DNA of 64,000 nt from assembly GCA_963989385.1 (NCBI GenBank), contig OZ022501.1, forward strand, positions 19,182,102 to 19,246,101, written 5' to 3'. Position 1 is the stretch's first letter, and each line of letters begins with the position of its first letter. The notes beneath the pieces were generated by a model, which had not been told where the DNA came from, ran no database searches, and saw nothing but the letters and a program-made list of their open reading frames with translations. Below, piece by piece: positions 33,211-45,065 of the stretch. A program made the translations under genes and the position numbers. This stretch comes from Ctena decussata. Its lineage: Eukaryota > Mollusca > Bivalvia > Lucinida > Lucinidae.

Positions 33211-34494
33211 AATTATTATAAAATGTTACCCTCTATGGAGAAAGATGCTCTTCTCCATCCAGCAGGTGATTTGATCAGAGTTTCTGCCAGTGAGATAGAC
33301 CTACGTTCATATCCAAGTAGACTCAAATTACATTACATCAGAAACTGGTCATATCCCTGAAAAGGTCAGACTGTTCAGTGCTTACACAGCTGTCGACAGA
33401 GCTGTAACGGTGCAAAGTGGCTGTTGACTGAGAATTTAGTTGACACTTGAGAAATGTTGGATAATATTTTTTTGACTGTCTCCTGATATTGTCTTACCCA
33501 ACAGCTACTTTTGCATGTATTGTAACTGATTGGCTCAATCTGCAGCACAAGTAAAGTAGGGAAATTGGCATCACCCCGCAAGGGGCATCTGCCTGTGATT
33601 TCATTAGTTAGTGTTGTTTTATAATATCATTTTCACCACATACAATGCATGACATGAAAAACAACTCTCTTTGTAATACAGAGATACATACATCAAGAGT
33701 TCCTTCCCTTGAACAAACTTGCGCTTTTTCTGATAAACCAGCAAGATTAGATTCCCTTTGATATGAAAAAACGCAACAAAACATAATCAGAGAAAGATGA
33801 CAGAGCTTTCGAAATAAGTATTATATGAACAAATTGGGCAATTAAACTATTGAATTTATTTTGCCAGATTAAAAAAAAATAATTGTCAAATCTTTTCATT
33901 CCCCCCCCCCTCCCCCCCCCAAAAAAAAGAAAAAAATCTTAAGTTATCACTTTGTTCAAATCAGTAAGATTTAATGGTTTCACAACATTCTATATTTTTG
34001 TTTTGGAAATTTAACAAGGCAAGAAAGGCTTGTCATAAAGTATATATTTGCTATTCTGACATTTACCTTCCTTGGAGGAAGTTTGATAAAGCTTTAAGAA
34101 GAATTGATACATTTTCAGGTGTCTTTTTCACCTTTTCTTCCTTTCAGTTGGGATCAACTCTCAGAATTTTTTTGTGTAAGAGTACAATGTAGACCCCATT
34201 TAGGAAGCAAAGGGAAGCAAACAGGATGTCACAAAAGTAATGCAAACACAAGGTATTAAATAAGATGGAGGTGTACCAATTTCATATTAAATTCATTGAT
34301 TTACCTGTGTTACGATCATGTCTTGCATATCTTGGGAGGAAAACCTTGAGGGGGCTTTACTGCAGACTATAGAATAAGCAGTTGTAGATGAAAGAAAAAT
34401 GGAAAAAAAGGAAGAGAAAAGACAGAGCAAAACATAAGCAATGATCAGGAACTGATGTAGTCAGATCACTTACCCTGCCCTCAAAAACAAGAAA
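33211..34494. other. Intron or spacer, homopolymer tract
   Basis: C-run and A-run (about 33901-33928). No gene. Confidence 0.45.
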
Positions 34495-34990
34495 GGATGG
34501 TTGACTTGCAATATAACTGTTTTACAGTCATATCAGGACAATTAAAGGGTCATATCCATTAACAGTTGAAAAGATTCCCCCCCTTGAGCAGGTCTCACAC
34601 CACCACAGGGTATAATCGATTCCACCAATTTTCGCTTCCCGCAGAGACTGTCCATCATATTTGGCTTCCGCCGAGACTGTCCGCGAACTCTTGCTTCCTG
34701 CCGAGACTTCTGTATGTGATAAATGGCTTCCTGCAAAGACTGTCCGCATGACTCTGCTTCCTGCCGAGGCTCTCGGCTGGAAGCAGAGTCACGCGGACAG
34801 TCTCGGCAGGAAGCCATTTTTCGAGGACAGTAGTCCCTGCAGGAAGCAAGAGTTCGCAGACAGTCTCGGCGGAAGCCAAATATGATGGACAGTCTCTGCA
34901 GGAAGCGAAAATTGGCGGAATTGATTATACCCTGTGACCACTAGATCAGCAGACCAACATTTAACCTCTAAGCAACTGGCACTCCCCAAA
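34495..34990 (-). repeat. SINE, family S2 copy d, split by a family D insertion
   Basis: On the minus strand the head is at 34937-34990 (TTGGTCTGCTGATCTAGTGG) and the body and tail at 34495-34603. Removing 34604-34936 and one ACCAC restores a continuous SINE at exactly the position intact in copy c. Confidence 0.75.
34604..34936. mobile_element. Foldback element, family D copy 2
   Basis: 333 bp, ends CACAGGGTATAATCGATTCC and TCGATTATACCCTGTG-type. ACCAC flanks at 34599-34603 and 34937-34941. The interior holds inverted GCTTCCTGCCGAGACTGTCC repeats and a GGCTCTCGG-type centre. Confidence 0.95.
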
Positions 34991-36404
34991 TCAAAGGCAA
35001 GGACAGAACATACATGATAAAAGAATGAACAGTCTTTCCCGTCCAGGTAGCCATTGAAAATTGTCCCCCACTGAATGGATGACCAAAAAGAACAAGTAAC
35101 AGTGACAAACCACAACAGGGCCAGTCAGTAATATAGAGTATCATTGTTGCAGCAGGGTCTGCTCAACCCATACCATGTAAAATTTGGTAGGGTCTACTCT
35201 TGTCCGAGTATGTTAGCTGCTCTGGTCGGTTGGCTGCTGCCAGTTGATGTGTTCCTTTTTATATACATGTACAGGGCAGACCCACTAAAGAAAGAATAAA
35301 ATTGTTATGGGGAGGTGTAGAGGGTTATATTGGTCTAAGTGGTCACTATTGAGGGGTCACCTGTCTTTAACAGCCACCTTTTTGGGGGGTGCCTTGAACA
35401 AAAATGCAGTACAAATAAACCTGTATTAAGGGATCACCTGTCTTAAACAGCCAGTTTTTGTGTCCTCCGAGGTTACTGCTTCAAGACATGATTGCCTGTG
35501 AAGGCTGGAAGAGTAGTTTCCCCTTCATTGCTTTGTTCAGCAGCTGCTGTCACAAAATGGATAAGTTAACAGTAGCTACCGAGCACATATGGACCTGCAC
35601 AAAGCAGACTGTTCTGCAATCATACGTGTGAACTTGTAAGGGAAGCAACTTCTCCTAGCCTGAGGAATTCAAACCAAGGGAGAGGAATGCTGACAGCTTG
35701 ACTGACAACAGAGCTACTGATAAAATCCTGGAAACATAGATGATAATGTAATCATAAAAATAATATAATATTGACATCAGATAACAGTGGAACCAAATTG
35801 CTGATACTAAATCTTAGTTCCTGCCTCTGAGATGATTACGGCAATAACTGAGCTCCAAATCACAAAAATGATGCTTAACGGATATAGACAGAGGGAGACA
35901 AACCTGTACATCTGTACAGTCAGATCAGAGCCTTTACATCTGATAGCACACAATTTTTATGGACCTGAAGGAATTTACAGGTAGAAAATGAAGGCTGTAT
36001 ATAGCAAGATGCACAGATTGACTAAATAGCTGGAGGCTACGCTGTTCACACATACATACGTCAGGAACATTTTTGGGTGGCATGGCTCAGCACTATGTAC
36101 CATAATGACCTTAACTATTTGTACATATATGACAAAAGCAGTGTGATTATGATTTGCTGTATCAACATTCTGCAACAACTGTTTGAAAATAAAGGTTTTA
36201 AAAATTTGTTTGAATTTAAGGTTAATACCAGTAATTGACAAACGATGTCCCAATCCTCAGCATAATTTATGGGTATGGGGACACTATATATAAGACTGCC
36301 CAATTTAATTACATCATGTTTGAGTGGAGGTGGGGGTGGGGGTGGGGGGGTGGGGAGGATCCATGGAAAGGCATTGTTTTATAAATAAATTATGGTTTAC
36401 TGAG
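34991..36404. other. Intron or spacer with an old repeat
   Basis: About 35330-35460 carries two copies of a GGGGTCACCTGTCTTTAACA / GGGATCACCTGTCTTAAACA repeat. A G-rich microsatellite (GGTGGGGGTGGGGGT) sits near 36325. No gene. Confidence 0.45.
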
Positions 36405-36480
36405 ACCAAACTACAATGGAATATTAAGCAAATGAGCATAAAATGCTCATTTGCCTTATATTCCTTTGTAGTTTAATTCA
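36405..36480. repeat. Hairpin element
   Basis: AAACTACAATGGAATATTAA, GCAAATGAGCA and the complement TGCTCATTTGC...TTCCTTTGTAGTTT form an imperfect palindrome. Confidence 0.6.
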
Positions 36481-36830
36481 CCTTTCCAAAACCATGCCTA
36501 CTTTAAACAGGTGTACATTTCTCCATGATCATGGACTTGTTGTGGGACATCCACTATGTGTGATCTTGTTTGTGGGACTATGTTACGTGTTCAGTTGTTG
36601 TTGCAATGGATTGGCCAGTTATTCAAGGTGACTTTTGAGTGACAATCTGGGTGTGGCTCGGAAGGATGAATTACAGTTGGAGATCTGTCATTGGGCATTT
36701 TCTCCCAAATGGCATTATTTTGGGTAGCATTATAATGTGGCTCTTCCGTAATTATTTAAGCTTTTCAATTTTTGATCTCCTATATCAGAGATACATAAAA
36801 CTGTTGAGAGGCTGAAGACTGAGAAGTGCA

Positions 36831-37102
36831 GGGCCGGGCCGGGTAGCGCAATCGGTAGGGCACCTGACTCGTAAGTCAGAGGTCCTGGGTTCGAATCCCG
36901 GTCTGGCCACATACTTTCGTTTCTCCTTCCGCTGATTCAAGAAGGGCGGTTGTCAGCTACTGGCGAAAGTATGTGCACTTAGTACTGGTTAACCGCTTAG
37001 GAGGTCTAAGCCTGCCCAGGAATAGTGTGGTTAGGTTAACTGACCGTCCCGACATGACCTTAGTTGTTTACCGCGGACGTTAAGCATCAAATCAACCAAC
37101 CA
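36831..37102 (+). repeat. tRNA-derived SINE, family S1 copy c
   Basis: Head GGGTAGCGCAATCGGTAGGG, B box GGTTCGAATCC, S1 body and ATCAACCAACCA tail. Perfect 13-bp TSD ACTGAGAAGTGCA at 36818-36830 and 37103-37115. It is the best-preserved S1 copy and defines the element ends. Confidence 0.95.
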
Positions 37103-37115
37103 ACTGAGAAGTGCA

Positions 37116-37783
37116 AACCTGACATGCAATATTTGTTCACGCGTTCAGTCCCAGCATTGAGAGTTTTAATGGTAGTAACAATGTATTTATCAGTAATAAT
37201 AGAAACAATATACATTTTGTATCATGAAGTTTCCCTTTGCCAAATCTCTCTCAAGATACAGGCTTTTGTCTGATGTAACATGTGATAAAGAATTTCGCAA
37301 CATCTGTATATAATATCAGAACAGGCAGTTTATGTTTTCATATTGTTCCTGAACTATTTTTGATTTTCTACTTTGCCAGACTCATTTGTTTTGACCAAGC
37401 TGTATAATAAGGAAAATGAGCTTTCTAGGGCTGCTGTCACTGGAAAGCTTTATAGGGCAGCCCAAAAAGACACATTTTTTTGTGGGAAAAATGGTGTTTG
37501 CTTTTATCCATCAGGACAGTGTGATTGTCATCTGAAAGGAATTCTGTCTTTGGTAGTAATAATTATGACAAGTTAACCCAGTGAACAAAAATTCTAAATT
37601 GGGTTTCAATATATTCTGCACATATGTAGTTTGCACAAAAAATTGAATTTAAAATATCCAAATTTGATGAGCACATCAGATTGCTTTACCCCCTTAAGCA
37701 CCAAAAAGCAGACAGCAAAATGTATGTCTGTAAAACCTAAAAAATGCCATGTCAAAGATATATTCAGATTTTCAAGACTAGAG
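37116..37783. other. Intron or spacer, no gene seen
   Basis: The 67-aa frame at 37373 (Cys-rich, CFYPSGQCDCH) has no flanking splice sites I would trust and no family match; treated as chance. Confidence 0.45.
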
Positions 37784-37850
37784 GGCAAACTGTGTAGATC
37801 TAGATGAGGCAGCTCATTATGAGCTGCCTCATCAGGATCTACACTGTTCA
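37784..37850. repeat. Family G/GATCTAGATGAG hairpin
   Basis: GGCAAACTGTGTAGATCTAG, GAGGCAGCTCATTATGAGCTGCCTC and ATCAGGATCTACACTGTTC form a near-perfect hairpin of 67 bp. Confidence 0.7.
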
Positions 37851-38755
37851 CAAATTGTGCTATTTTTGTCTCTAAGGGTATCTATATCTGCAACTGCAGA
37901 ATCTGATAACAACTAATGCTTTGGTGCCTCTATAAACTAAGTTAAAGGAACTTACAGGAAATTAAAATTGATTGATAAAATGATAGCAACTGATGCTTTC
38001 CCTGGCAAAAACTGATGCATTTTCGTGGCGCTTTCCATTCTCTGACTTCTGTCTTCCATGTTTTCTTCTTTCTTCTTGAATCCACCCAAATTGAATGGCT
38101 GCACGGCTATATCACTGGATGATTAGGTTTTAGGAGCCTTGATCCCATTTTTGGGGTCGCAGGAATACTTCCTTGTGAGAAATTCAATTACAGGGGGTTG
38201 GAGCTGCATTCACCTGCTTTTGACAAAAACATTTCTATTTTCATCCTCATTGTTTTCTCACCCAGTCCCGTCAGCCTAAAATTACTGAAACATTGCTGAC
38301 TGGGATGTGAAACCAAAGTAATCCACAGATCATCATATTACATATTCCTTGAAAACAAACTTGACCTGATATTGAACAATAGACAGATAATGAGCAGACA
38401 CTATTGTTGATGTTGAGAGTTTATTGCATATTTGCCTGTTATTCCAACATTATTCAACATTACATCTTGTCGAACAATGTTCTGTGTCACATCATTTAAT
38501 GGGTCTTTAAGGAGCCCCATGGGACTCCTGTTATGGGTAATAAACAAGACCATTGTCTCCATGCTGAATTTGTTTCAGACATGAGACAGTTCTGTAATAA
38601 GATTTTGCAGCCTCATTAGAGTGAAATATTGTACATCATTAGTGTGCGATGACATCTTCATTGTTTCAGACAAACCTATTAAGTAGGTAAAGTGAAGTGA
38701 AACCACTTCTGCCGTAATCACACTTGCAAGGGCTTGCGTACCTGCGTATACAAAC
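37851..38755. other. Intron or spacer, no feature seen
   Basis: No gene recognised. Confidence 0.45.
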
Positions 38756-38816
38756 ATATGCAGGTGCATATTGAAATTTTGACAAAACGACAAAATTTCA
38801 ACATGCACCTGCATAT
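38756..38816. repeat. Short hairpin element
   Basis: ATATGCAGGTGCATATTGAA and inverted TTCAACATGCACCTGCATAT with a CAAAACGACAAAA apex. Confidence 0.65.
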
Positions 38817-39081
38817 TTGCCTGCTTAAGTTTTATAAATCAAGCAACGGTTAAATATAAACTAACAAAAGACATAACCAATATCAAGTAGCACATGTGAT
38901 AAGCTCTTGCCAATATGAAATTATCTTAGGGGCTCAGAGTTTCATTTCCGCTCATATCAAGACGTATAATGGTCTGACAACCAAACTTGAAAGGAGTTTG
39001 GGCTGGGAAGTGACTTCACAATTCAACCTTTACCTCCCCATCCACCACCCTTTAGTATCATCTCTTGTGTCAGCTCTATAG

Positions 39082-39161
39082 ATGGGCAGATGCCAAGGTG
39101 GTGGATCTGAGTCTTCACTAGGCACACATGCCACTTTGTTGGTTTAGTCCTGTTGCGGCTC
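39082..39161. repeat. Family C solo right arm
   Basis: GGGCAGATGCCAAGGTGGTG, GATCTGAGTCTTCACTAGGC and CACTTTGTTGGTTTAGTCCT end in TTGCGGCTC; no left arm seen. Confidence 0.65.
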
Positions 39162-39879
39162 ATTTAGTGTTTGCGGCAGGATGTAAAATCCAGTTGTATA
39201 TGTTCCTGATCATTTCCATCTTTTCTGCTTTCTTCTCATACTTTTAGTACTATAAATGGAAAGAAAAAAGAAGAGAAAGAGAAGAGAAGGTGGATTATAA
39301 GAAAAATGTAGGGACAAAAAGAAGAAGACAAAACAGGTTGTGAAATCTGTTGAGGACCAAACTTCTGACATTGATTTCACTCCCAGGTATTAAATGCTTG
39401 AGAAAATGATATTATGTTGGTAGCACAACAATAAAATAGCTGTTAAACTTTCGAGGTTTCATCAGCGGATGTAATCAGTGGACAACAGGGACATCAATGG
39501 ATTAAGCTTCTGTCCAAAGAAACCATTAGAGGTCACCATCTAATGAAGCCATTTTATCAATGTTGACAGTCAGTAGCTATGGCTTATGTACTTTTTGAGA
39601 ATTTCTAGATGCTCATCACACCCTAGAGAATCACTGGTTGCTGAGAATTTCTTACAATGATATATATTATTAGTTTGTCTCAGTAAATCCTCTCAAGGAC
39701 TTAAAAGCTCTAGCACAACTGGAGACACCGACTGACCTTTTGGTTTATTAGAGATTATTCTGCAGTATCCCATTGCTCTTTCTGTAGTGAGTTCCTGAAT
39801 TAGCTCTGCCCAACCTCGATTTAGTGAGTAAACTCCCTCTCACACACAAACACTCCAGATTTGGCTGGGTAGGTATAAT
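39162..39879. other. Intron or spacer
   Basis: A phrase TTAAACTTTCGAGGTTTCATCAGCGG near 39447 resembles Penelope-like ends. No gene. Confidence 0.4.
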
Positions 39880-40086
39880 CAGAGCCCGTCAGATAAGAGG
39901 GGGGTACTGAGGATAATTCAAAGATAATTTTTCTTATTTCTCAACAAAAACATATATTGTGACCCCTTATTAGAACCGTCTCAGTGAGACGGTTCAAATT
40001 AATGGTCACAGAGTATTGTTTATATGGAGAAATATGGAAAATTGTCCCTAAATTATCATTGTTACCCTTTCTTATCTGGAGCATAG
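39880..40086. repeat. hAT-like MITE, family B copy 4
   Basis: CAGAGCCCGTCAGATAAG ... TTTCTTATCTGGAGCATAG, central GAACCGTCTCAGTGAGACGGTTC hairpin (39975-39997). Flanks do not match. Confidence 0.8.
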
Positions 40087-40189
40087 TAGGATGACTTCCT
40101 GATTCTAATACAGTTACACATTGCATTCTATCATTCTGTTTTTGCCTTTTGCCGTTTGGCAGGAGTTCTTCTCAACAAAATACATTTGA

Positions 40190-41930
40190 ATACATCTTGC
40201 CTGACACCATTATAAAACTTCACTACATCTTGCCTGATACTACCCTTAAGATTCTAAAAATTGGGACACCTAAATTCACTTCCGTAATTGTCCTGAAAAT
40301 GGAACACTTTGATTTTATAATGCAATAATGCATCCTAGGGATGCAGAAGAAATGGCAAACAGTGCAGACCCTGACCAGACTGCTCCTTTGGGAGTAGTCT
40401 GATCTGGGTCTGCACTATTTGCTTGGACCTGTTTGTCCAAATATATACAAGTTTTATAGTATTTCAGAGCTTTCATCTACAACTACATCTTGCCAGACTC
40501 CATGACAGAACTTCCAAATAAAATTCACAGAACTTCCAGCCATAACTATGTCTTGCCTACTTTTACTACTTTTTGTCTGACGCTGTTATAAAACAACCAC
40601 TACGTCTCACCTGACACAGTTATAAAATTTCCACTACATCTTGCCTGACACCATTATAAGATCTTTGCTACATTTTGCCTGATGTTTTTTCAGAACTTTC
40701 AGGTACATCAAATCTTACCTGACTCCATTGCAGAACTTTCAAATTGTAGATACATCTTGCCTAATGCCATTACAGAACTTTCAGTCACAACTTCATCTTT
40801 CCTAATGCCATTACAAAACTTACAAAAGCAACTGCATCTTGCCTTGAACTGAAACAACATTCAATTACAACTATATATTGCCTGACTCCATTACAGAATT
40901 AAAATCTTAAAGAGTTCCTTCAAGAGCAGAGAATACATTCATCAGAAGGAACATGGGCCAGACTACATAGTTTCGGCTAATAAGCCTCATCAGGGACCCA
41001 GACAATATCTGGTGACGATACTAGAGAAAAGCATACTGAAATTTCTTAAGATTTAACTGGGCAGTCGATTCAAAGACTCACTAGTATCAAAAAGGGTCCA
41101 AATAATATATAAGAAGATAATCTAGAACAAGAGTCTAAACCAATCTCAAATATCAGATTTCTCAGAATATATCCTCTGATCTCAAGAACTTCCACTTTAT
41201 CTTGTCTGATGTCATTGCAGACCTTCAAACTACATTCTTGCCTGAAACCATTAACAATGCCTTTACAGAACTTTCTGACACCACTTCAGAACTTTCAAAT
41301 GCTTCTATATCTTTCTATATGTCATTAAAGAACTTTCAAATGCAACTGCAAATTACAGAACTTCCAATGACAGCTACATCATATCTGATGCAGTTACATA
41401 ACAGTCAAATGCATCTGGCCTGACACTGTTACAAAACTTCAAGATGCATCATGCCTGACACCATTACATAACATTCAAATGAAACCCAACTAAATCATGC
41501 CTGACATTACAGAACTTTCACCATTATACATAACATTCAAATGAAACTCAACTAAATCTTGCCTGAGACCATTACAGAATCTTCAAATTCAACTACATCA
41601 TGCCTGACACCAATGCATAACATTCGAATGAAACTCAACTAAATCTGGCCTGACACCATTACAGAATCTTCAAATGCAACTACATCATGCCTGACACAAT
41701 AACATAACATTCAAATGAAACTCAACTAAATCTTGCCTGACATCATTATAGAACTTCCAGATTGACTATGTCATGCCTGACACCATTACACACTCAACTA
41801 AATCATGCCTGACACCATTACAGATCATCAAAATTAATGCAGCTCCATCGAGTAAGACCCCATTACAGCACTTTCAAATGCAACTCCATTTCGCCTGATG
41901 CCATTACAGAACTTTGAAAATGCACTGTCT
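40190..41930. repeat. Minisatellite of about 45 bp, interrupted twice
   Basis: Units of the form ACTACATCTTGCCTGACACC followed by ATTACAGAACTTTCAAATGCA. The array is interrupted by a family G hairpin (40354-40423) and a 40905-41180 segment containing TAGTTTCGGCTAATAAGCCT and CATCAGGGACCCAG, resembling a Penelope-like end. Confidence 0.85.
40354..40423. repeat. Family G hairpin inside the minisatellite
   Basis: GGCAAACAGTGCAGACCCTG, apex GCTCCTTTGGGAGTAGTC, and inverted GGGTCTGCACTATTTGC. A single GGGACACCT family A end also lies nearby at about 40258. Confidence 0.75.
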
Positions 41931-42259
41931 GCAAGATGTAGTTTCGAGTCTGTTTTGTTAACTCAAGAAGGTATCAGGCTGAAATGATTTAAAGAAAGTG
42001 AACCAATTTAAATTGCTGTATACTCCTCTTCATTTCGGGTTCATCATTACTTCCAAAGGTCTGACTTATCAGAACTTACCCGCTACACTTTCAGGGACAG
42101 CAACTCTGCCATTTTCTTTTTAGCTTCCCCTCTGAATAAGGGTCAACTTTTAAAGAATTTTCTCCTCTAGACCCCATTTTGGAAATATACAGGCATCCAG
42201 GTACACAAACAGAAAAGCGAAAAAAAAAAAAAAAAAAGAACATGACAGAGACAAGCCTA
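41931..42259. other. Intron or spacer
   Basis: An A-run at 42218-42237 and the GGGACAGCAACTCTGCC phrase shared with 32 kb. No gene. Confidence 0.4.
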
Positions 42260-42353
42260 ATGTAATGTGCGTATATATTGGGACACCTACAAATAATGAA
42301 TTTTCCATTTTCGACAAATTTTAGGTGTCCCAATACTTAAGCACATTACACCT
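42260..42353. repeat. Mariner-like MITE, family A copy 4
   Basis: ATGTAATGTGCGTATATATT...GGGACACCT and inverted AGGTGTCCCAATACTTAAGC ...CATTACACC; TA flanks are plausible. Confidence 0.75.
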
Positions 42354-43144
42354 TAAAATATTATCTACTAGACTACAAAAATGTGAACAGACTGCTCTTG
42401 ACATGCACATTTCTATCTCTACACCTTTTGACATTTCCTTTCTCAGTGCAGACCATGCTTCATTTAAGATTTACCATGAAAAGGAGAAAATAAAACTTCA
42501 AACGTCATTTCATTAATGAACATTAAAAGTAGCAACTTGGTCTGAGAGTAAGCTTTATAAACAGCAATGATTTGCCATAAAGATGGTGTAATTATCTTGA
42601 TTTTGTCTGATTTGTTCGAAAATGAGATTTTATTTTCACCTATTGGCATTTTAAACTTAAAAATACCTGAATATATCCTGAATTTGTCCTGTGTGGTATC
42701 GTTTCTATTTTTAGGGCCAGAAAGATTATAATGAGTGTTAATTGGACATTGTATGGTATCTATTTTTGATGGATTTTGTTTGTCATTTGTGCATGTTTAC
42801 ATCAGAATATAAGTAAATTAGGTTTGTTTATAAATTGCAGACATTTATTATCATGCTTGGCCTTGAGAGTTATATTTTAACACAAAACAGCCTCTTCCGG
42901 ATGCATGAATTTATTGTCAGCCTCTTACTGCCTTTTAGTACCTACTTGATATGTGGTTTTAAAAGCAATAGTTGTTAAGGTTGACTGATAAGATATAAAA
43001 TTCTTTAGAATATACTTAGCTATGGATCTAAATGACTGCTGAAACCAACATTAACATTTGACAGAGGGTGATTTGATGGTCTTGTATTGCCATGGTTCAT
43101 CATTGTGCAGTCAGCATTCGGAAACCACACCTTCTTTAAACAAG
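42354..43144. other. Intron or spacer, no feature seen
   Basis: AT-rich, no gene recognised. Confidence 0.45.
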
Positions 43145-43381
43145 TGAGCCGCGAGGCGAGAAAACCAACAATGTGGTTGTGCGCCCAGCGCAGACTCAGA
43201 TCAGCCTGGGCATCAACCTAGTCTGATCAGACTCTTCGCAAAACGCTTAAAGGGTAGCTAAGAGTCTAAGCTACCTCCATGCGGACAGCGAAGACTCTGA
43301 TCAGACTGGGCAGATGCCCAGGCTGATCTGAGTCTGCGCTGGGCGCACAACCACATTGTTGGTTTTCTCGTGTCGCGGCTC
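43145..43381. repeat. Foldback MITE, family C copy 7
   Basis: GAGCCGCGAGGCGAGAAAAC ... TTTTCTCGTGTCGCGGCTC, 237 bp, near-complete arms. No matching flanks. Confidence 0.88.
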
Positions 43382-43755
43382 AGATATGCATCCCTCCATT
43401 AACTGTAAGGTAAAAATCACATGCTTAATATGGGCCATGCAACATGAGCGATTTTGTTTGTGGGACTGTCCTGTGCTTAGTTAATCGTTGCATTGGCCAG
43501 TTATACACTATCAGATGACTTTTGAATGACATTCTGGGTGTGGCTGGGAACTGTCAGTAGCATGTATATATAGCACAACTCTTCATAATGCCATTTAGGA
43601 TATAACACAACCCCACCATGGCTGAAAAAGCAGTCTGATTAGGCTCTGAGTTGCTAGCCAGTAAGTACATAAAATATTATAACCCTGTAGGGACAAATAG
43701 GCCACTATAGTCATGGTGGAGTCTGATTTAATCCTTTTAAGTGCAAAAAGTTTGT
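43382..43755. other. Spacer, no feature seen
   Basis: A phrase GTGGGACTGTCCTGTGCTTA...GACTTTTGAATGACATTCTG is shared, diverged, with about 36541-36650: an old dispersed repeat. Confidence 0.45.
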
Positions 43756-43760
43756 CTGCA

Positions 43761-44331
43761 CAGGGATACAGACTAACTCATTTTTCATAGGAGCAAGCTG
43801 GGCCCCTAAAAACTGAAACTTAGTCGCCCAGCCAGAAATTTAGGGGCCCACATTTAAAACATGGGAATGTTTTATTCAGAATCTGCGCGAGAATTGCGCC
43901 GTTTCCATAGGCTTTGTAGTAAACCCTCCTTTCTTCATGGTTTTGTTTCCTTTTAGCAACCGGGTGTGAAACACCAGCGATGTATCACCATATTACGCGC
44001 GAAAAATCTATAAACGGTTAAGATTTTTAGCTGACAAATCTGTCTATCTATCTATCTATCTTCCTTTACGAGGAGGTGGCCATGTTGTTTCTGGATAGTG
44101 AGTAAAATCCAACACACAAGTATGACGGAACACCGAATATTCATAGCCTATATCGGCGCGGAAGTTAGCAATACCCTTAGAGGTGGCGGATTTTACTCCA
44201 AGCCGAAAACACACCAGACACTCGCCGACAGCTTACGATCGCAAACTGGGCGACTATCATTTCAATTTTAGGTGCCCACCCGATTTTTTACTCGCAGTGG
44301 GCTAGTGGGCGACCGCTAGTCTGTATCCCTG
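43761..44331. mobile_element. Non-autonomous hAT-like DNA transposon, 571 bp
   Basis: TIRs CAGGGATACAGACTAAC and (reverse complement of the right) CAGGGATACAGACTAGC; inside each is a GTCGCCCAC/GTCGCCCAGC phrase. CTGCA flanks both ends (43756-43760, 44332-44336). A (TCTA)n microsatellite lies at 44041-44060. The CAGGG start recalls hAT elements, but hAT normally makes 8-bp TSDs. Confidence 0.78.
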
Positions 44332-44403
44332 CTGCAAAATAAAAAAAAAAAGGTTTCATCCAATCTATATCTGATTAAGAACTCAAAGAAAAGAGGATAA
44401 ACA

Positions 44404-44472
44404 ATCCTGAGCCACATTATGAGCCACCTCATCTGACTGAGCCACTTCATCTGGATCTACACTGTTTGCCAT
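44404..44472. repeat. Degenerate GATCCAGATGAG hairpin (family G relative)
   Basis: GAGCCACATTATGAGCCACC, CATCTGACTGAGCC, and GGATCTACACTGTTTGCC. Confidence 0.5.
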
Positions 44473-45065
44473 TCAACAGTTCTCATTTTTGGCACTTTAA
44501 GGGTTAAAGCCAAAATAAATATAGCAGCAAAAACTACCAAATGTTACTGGGTCAATGGTAAATATTTTCACTACAGTGAGCATAATGAGCAGTTAACCAA
44601 ACGGTAACAGCGGACTGACTATACTTTCTCTGACTGCTGAAGCTAGTGATACTCTAATATCTATAAAATTGTCAGGTATATGTTCTTTCTTGCTCGGAAT
44701 AACTCAATTTACTCAGGATTATCACTAGATTAATTGTGTTTATAGTCAGGTAAATGATTTTCATTGTTCATCAAAAAAAAAACAAGCATTTTGTCAGGCA
44801 GCGCTTACTTAGATTGGGGCATGCTGTCACTGCCCGTTTGGCAATCCTTCCGATTTTAAAATTGACTGCGATCCGTTTCGGAATTTCTAATTTAAACGCC
44901 TGATTTTAAAATTGGTTGTCGGCTCTCACTTCAAAAGAGCACAAGTGAAAAGTTATGTTTTCCTGACCCAAACAGCCGATAAACATTGTTTTTATAAAGT
45001 ATTTGGCACTCGGTTACAGTAATTACCGAAGTAGTACATCTAATAACCGAAATACCGGAATACAG
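44473..45065. other. Spacer before the large transposon
   Basis: Around 44850-44935 the phrase ATTGACTGCGATCCGTTTCG weakly resembles 60875-60930. No gene. Confidence 0.4.

Noticed and set aside
33901..33928. Regulatory G-quadruplex on the minus strand
   Set aside because: Two near-pure C runs followed by A run; more likely homopolymer slippage or low assembly quality.
37373..37576. Cys-rich 67-aa frame resembling an EGF-like exon
   Set aside because: Only four Cys, wrong spacing, and no convincing splice sites.
45000..45065. Left boundary of the OTU transposon further out at the ACCGGAATAC phrase
   Set aside because: ACCGGAATA recurs at 53672 in the same, not inverted, orientation, so it does not extend the TIR.
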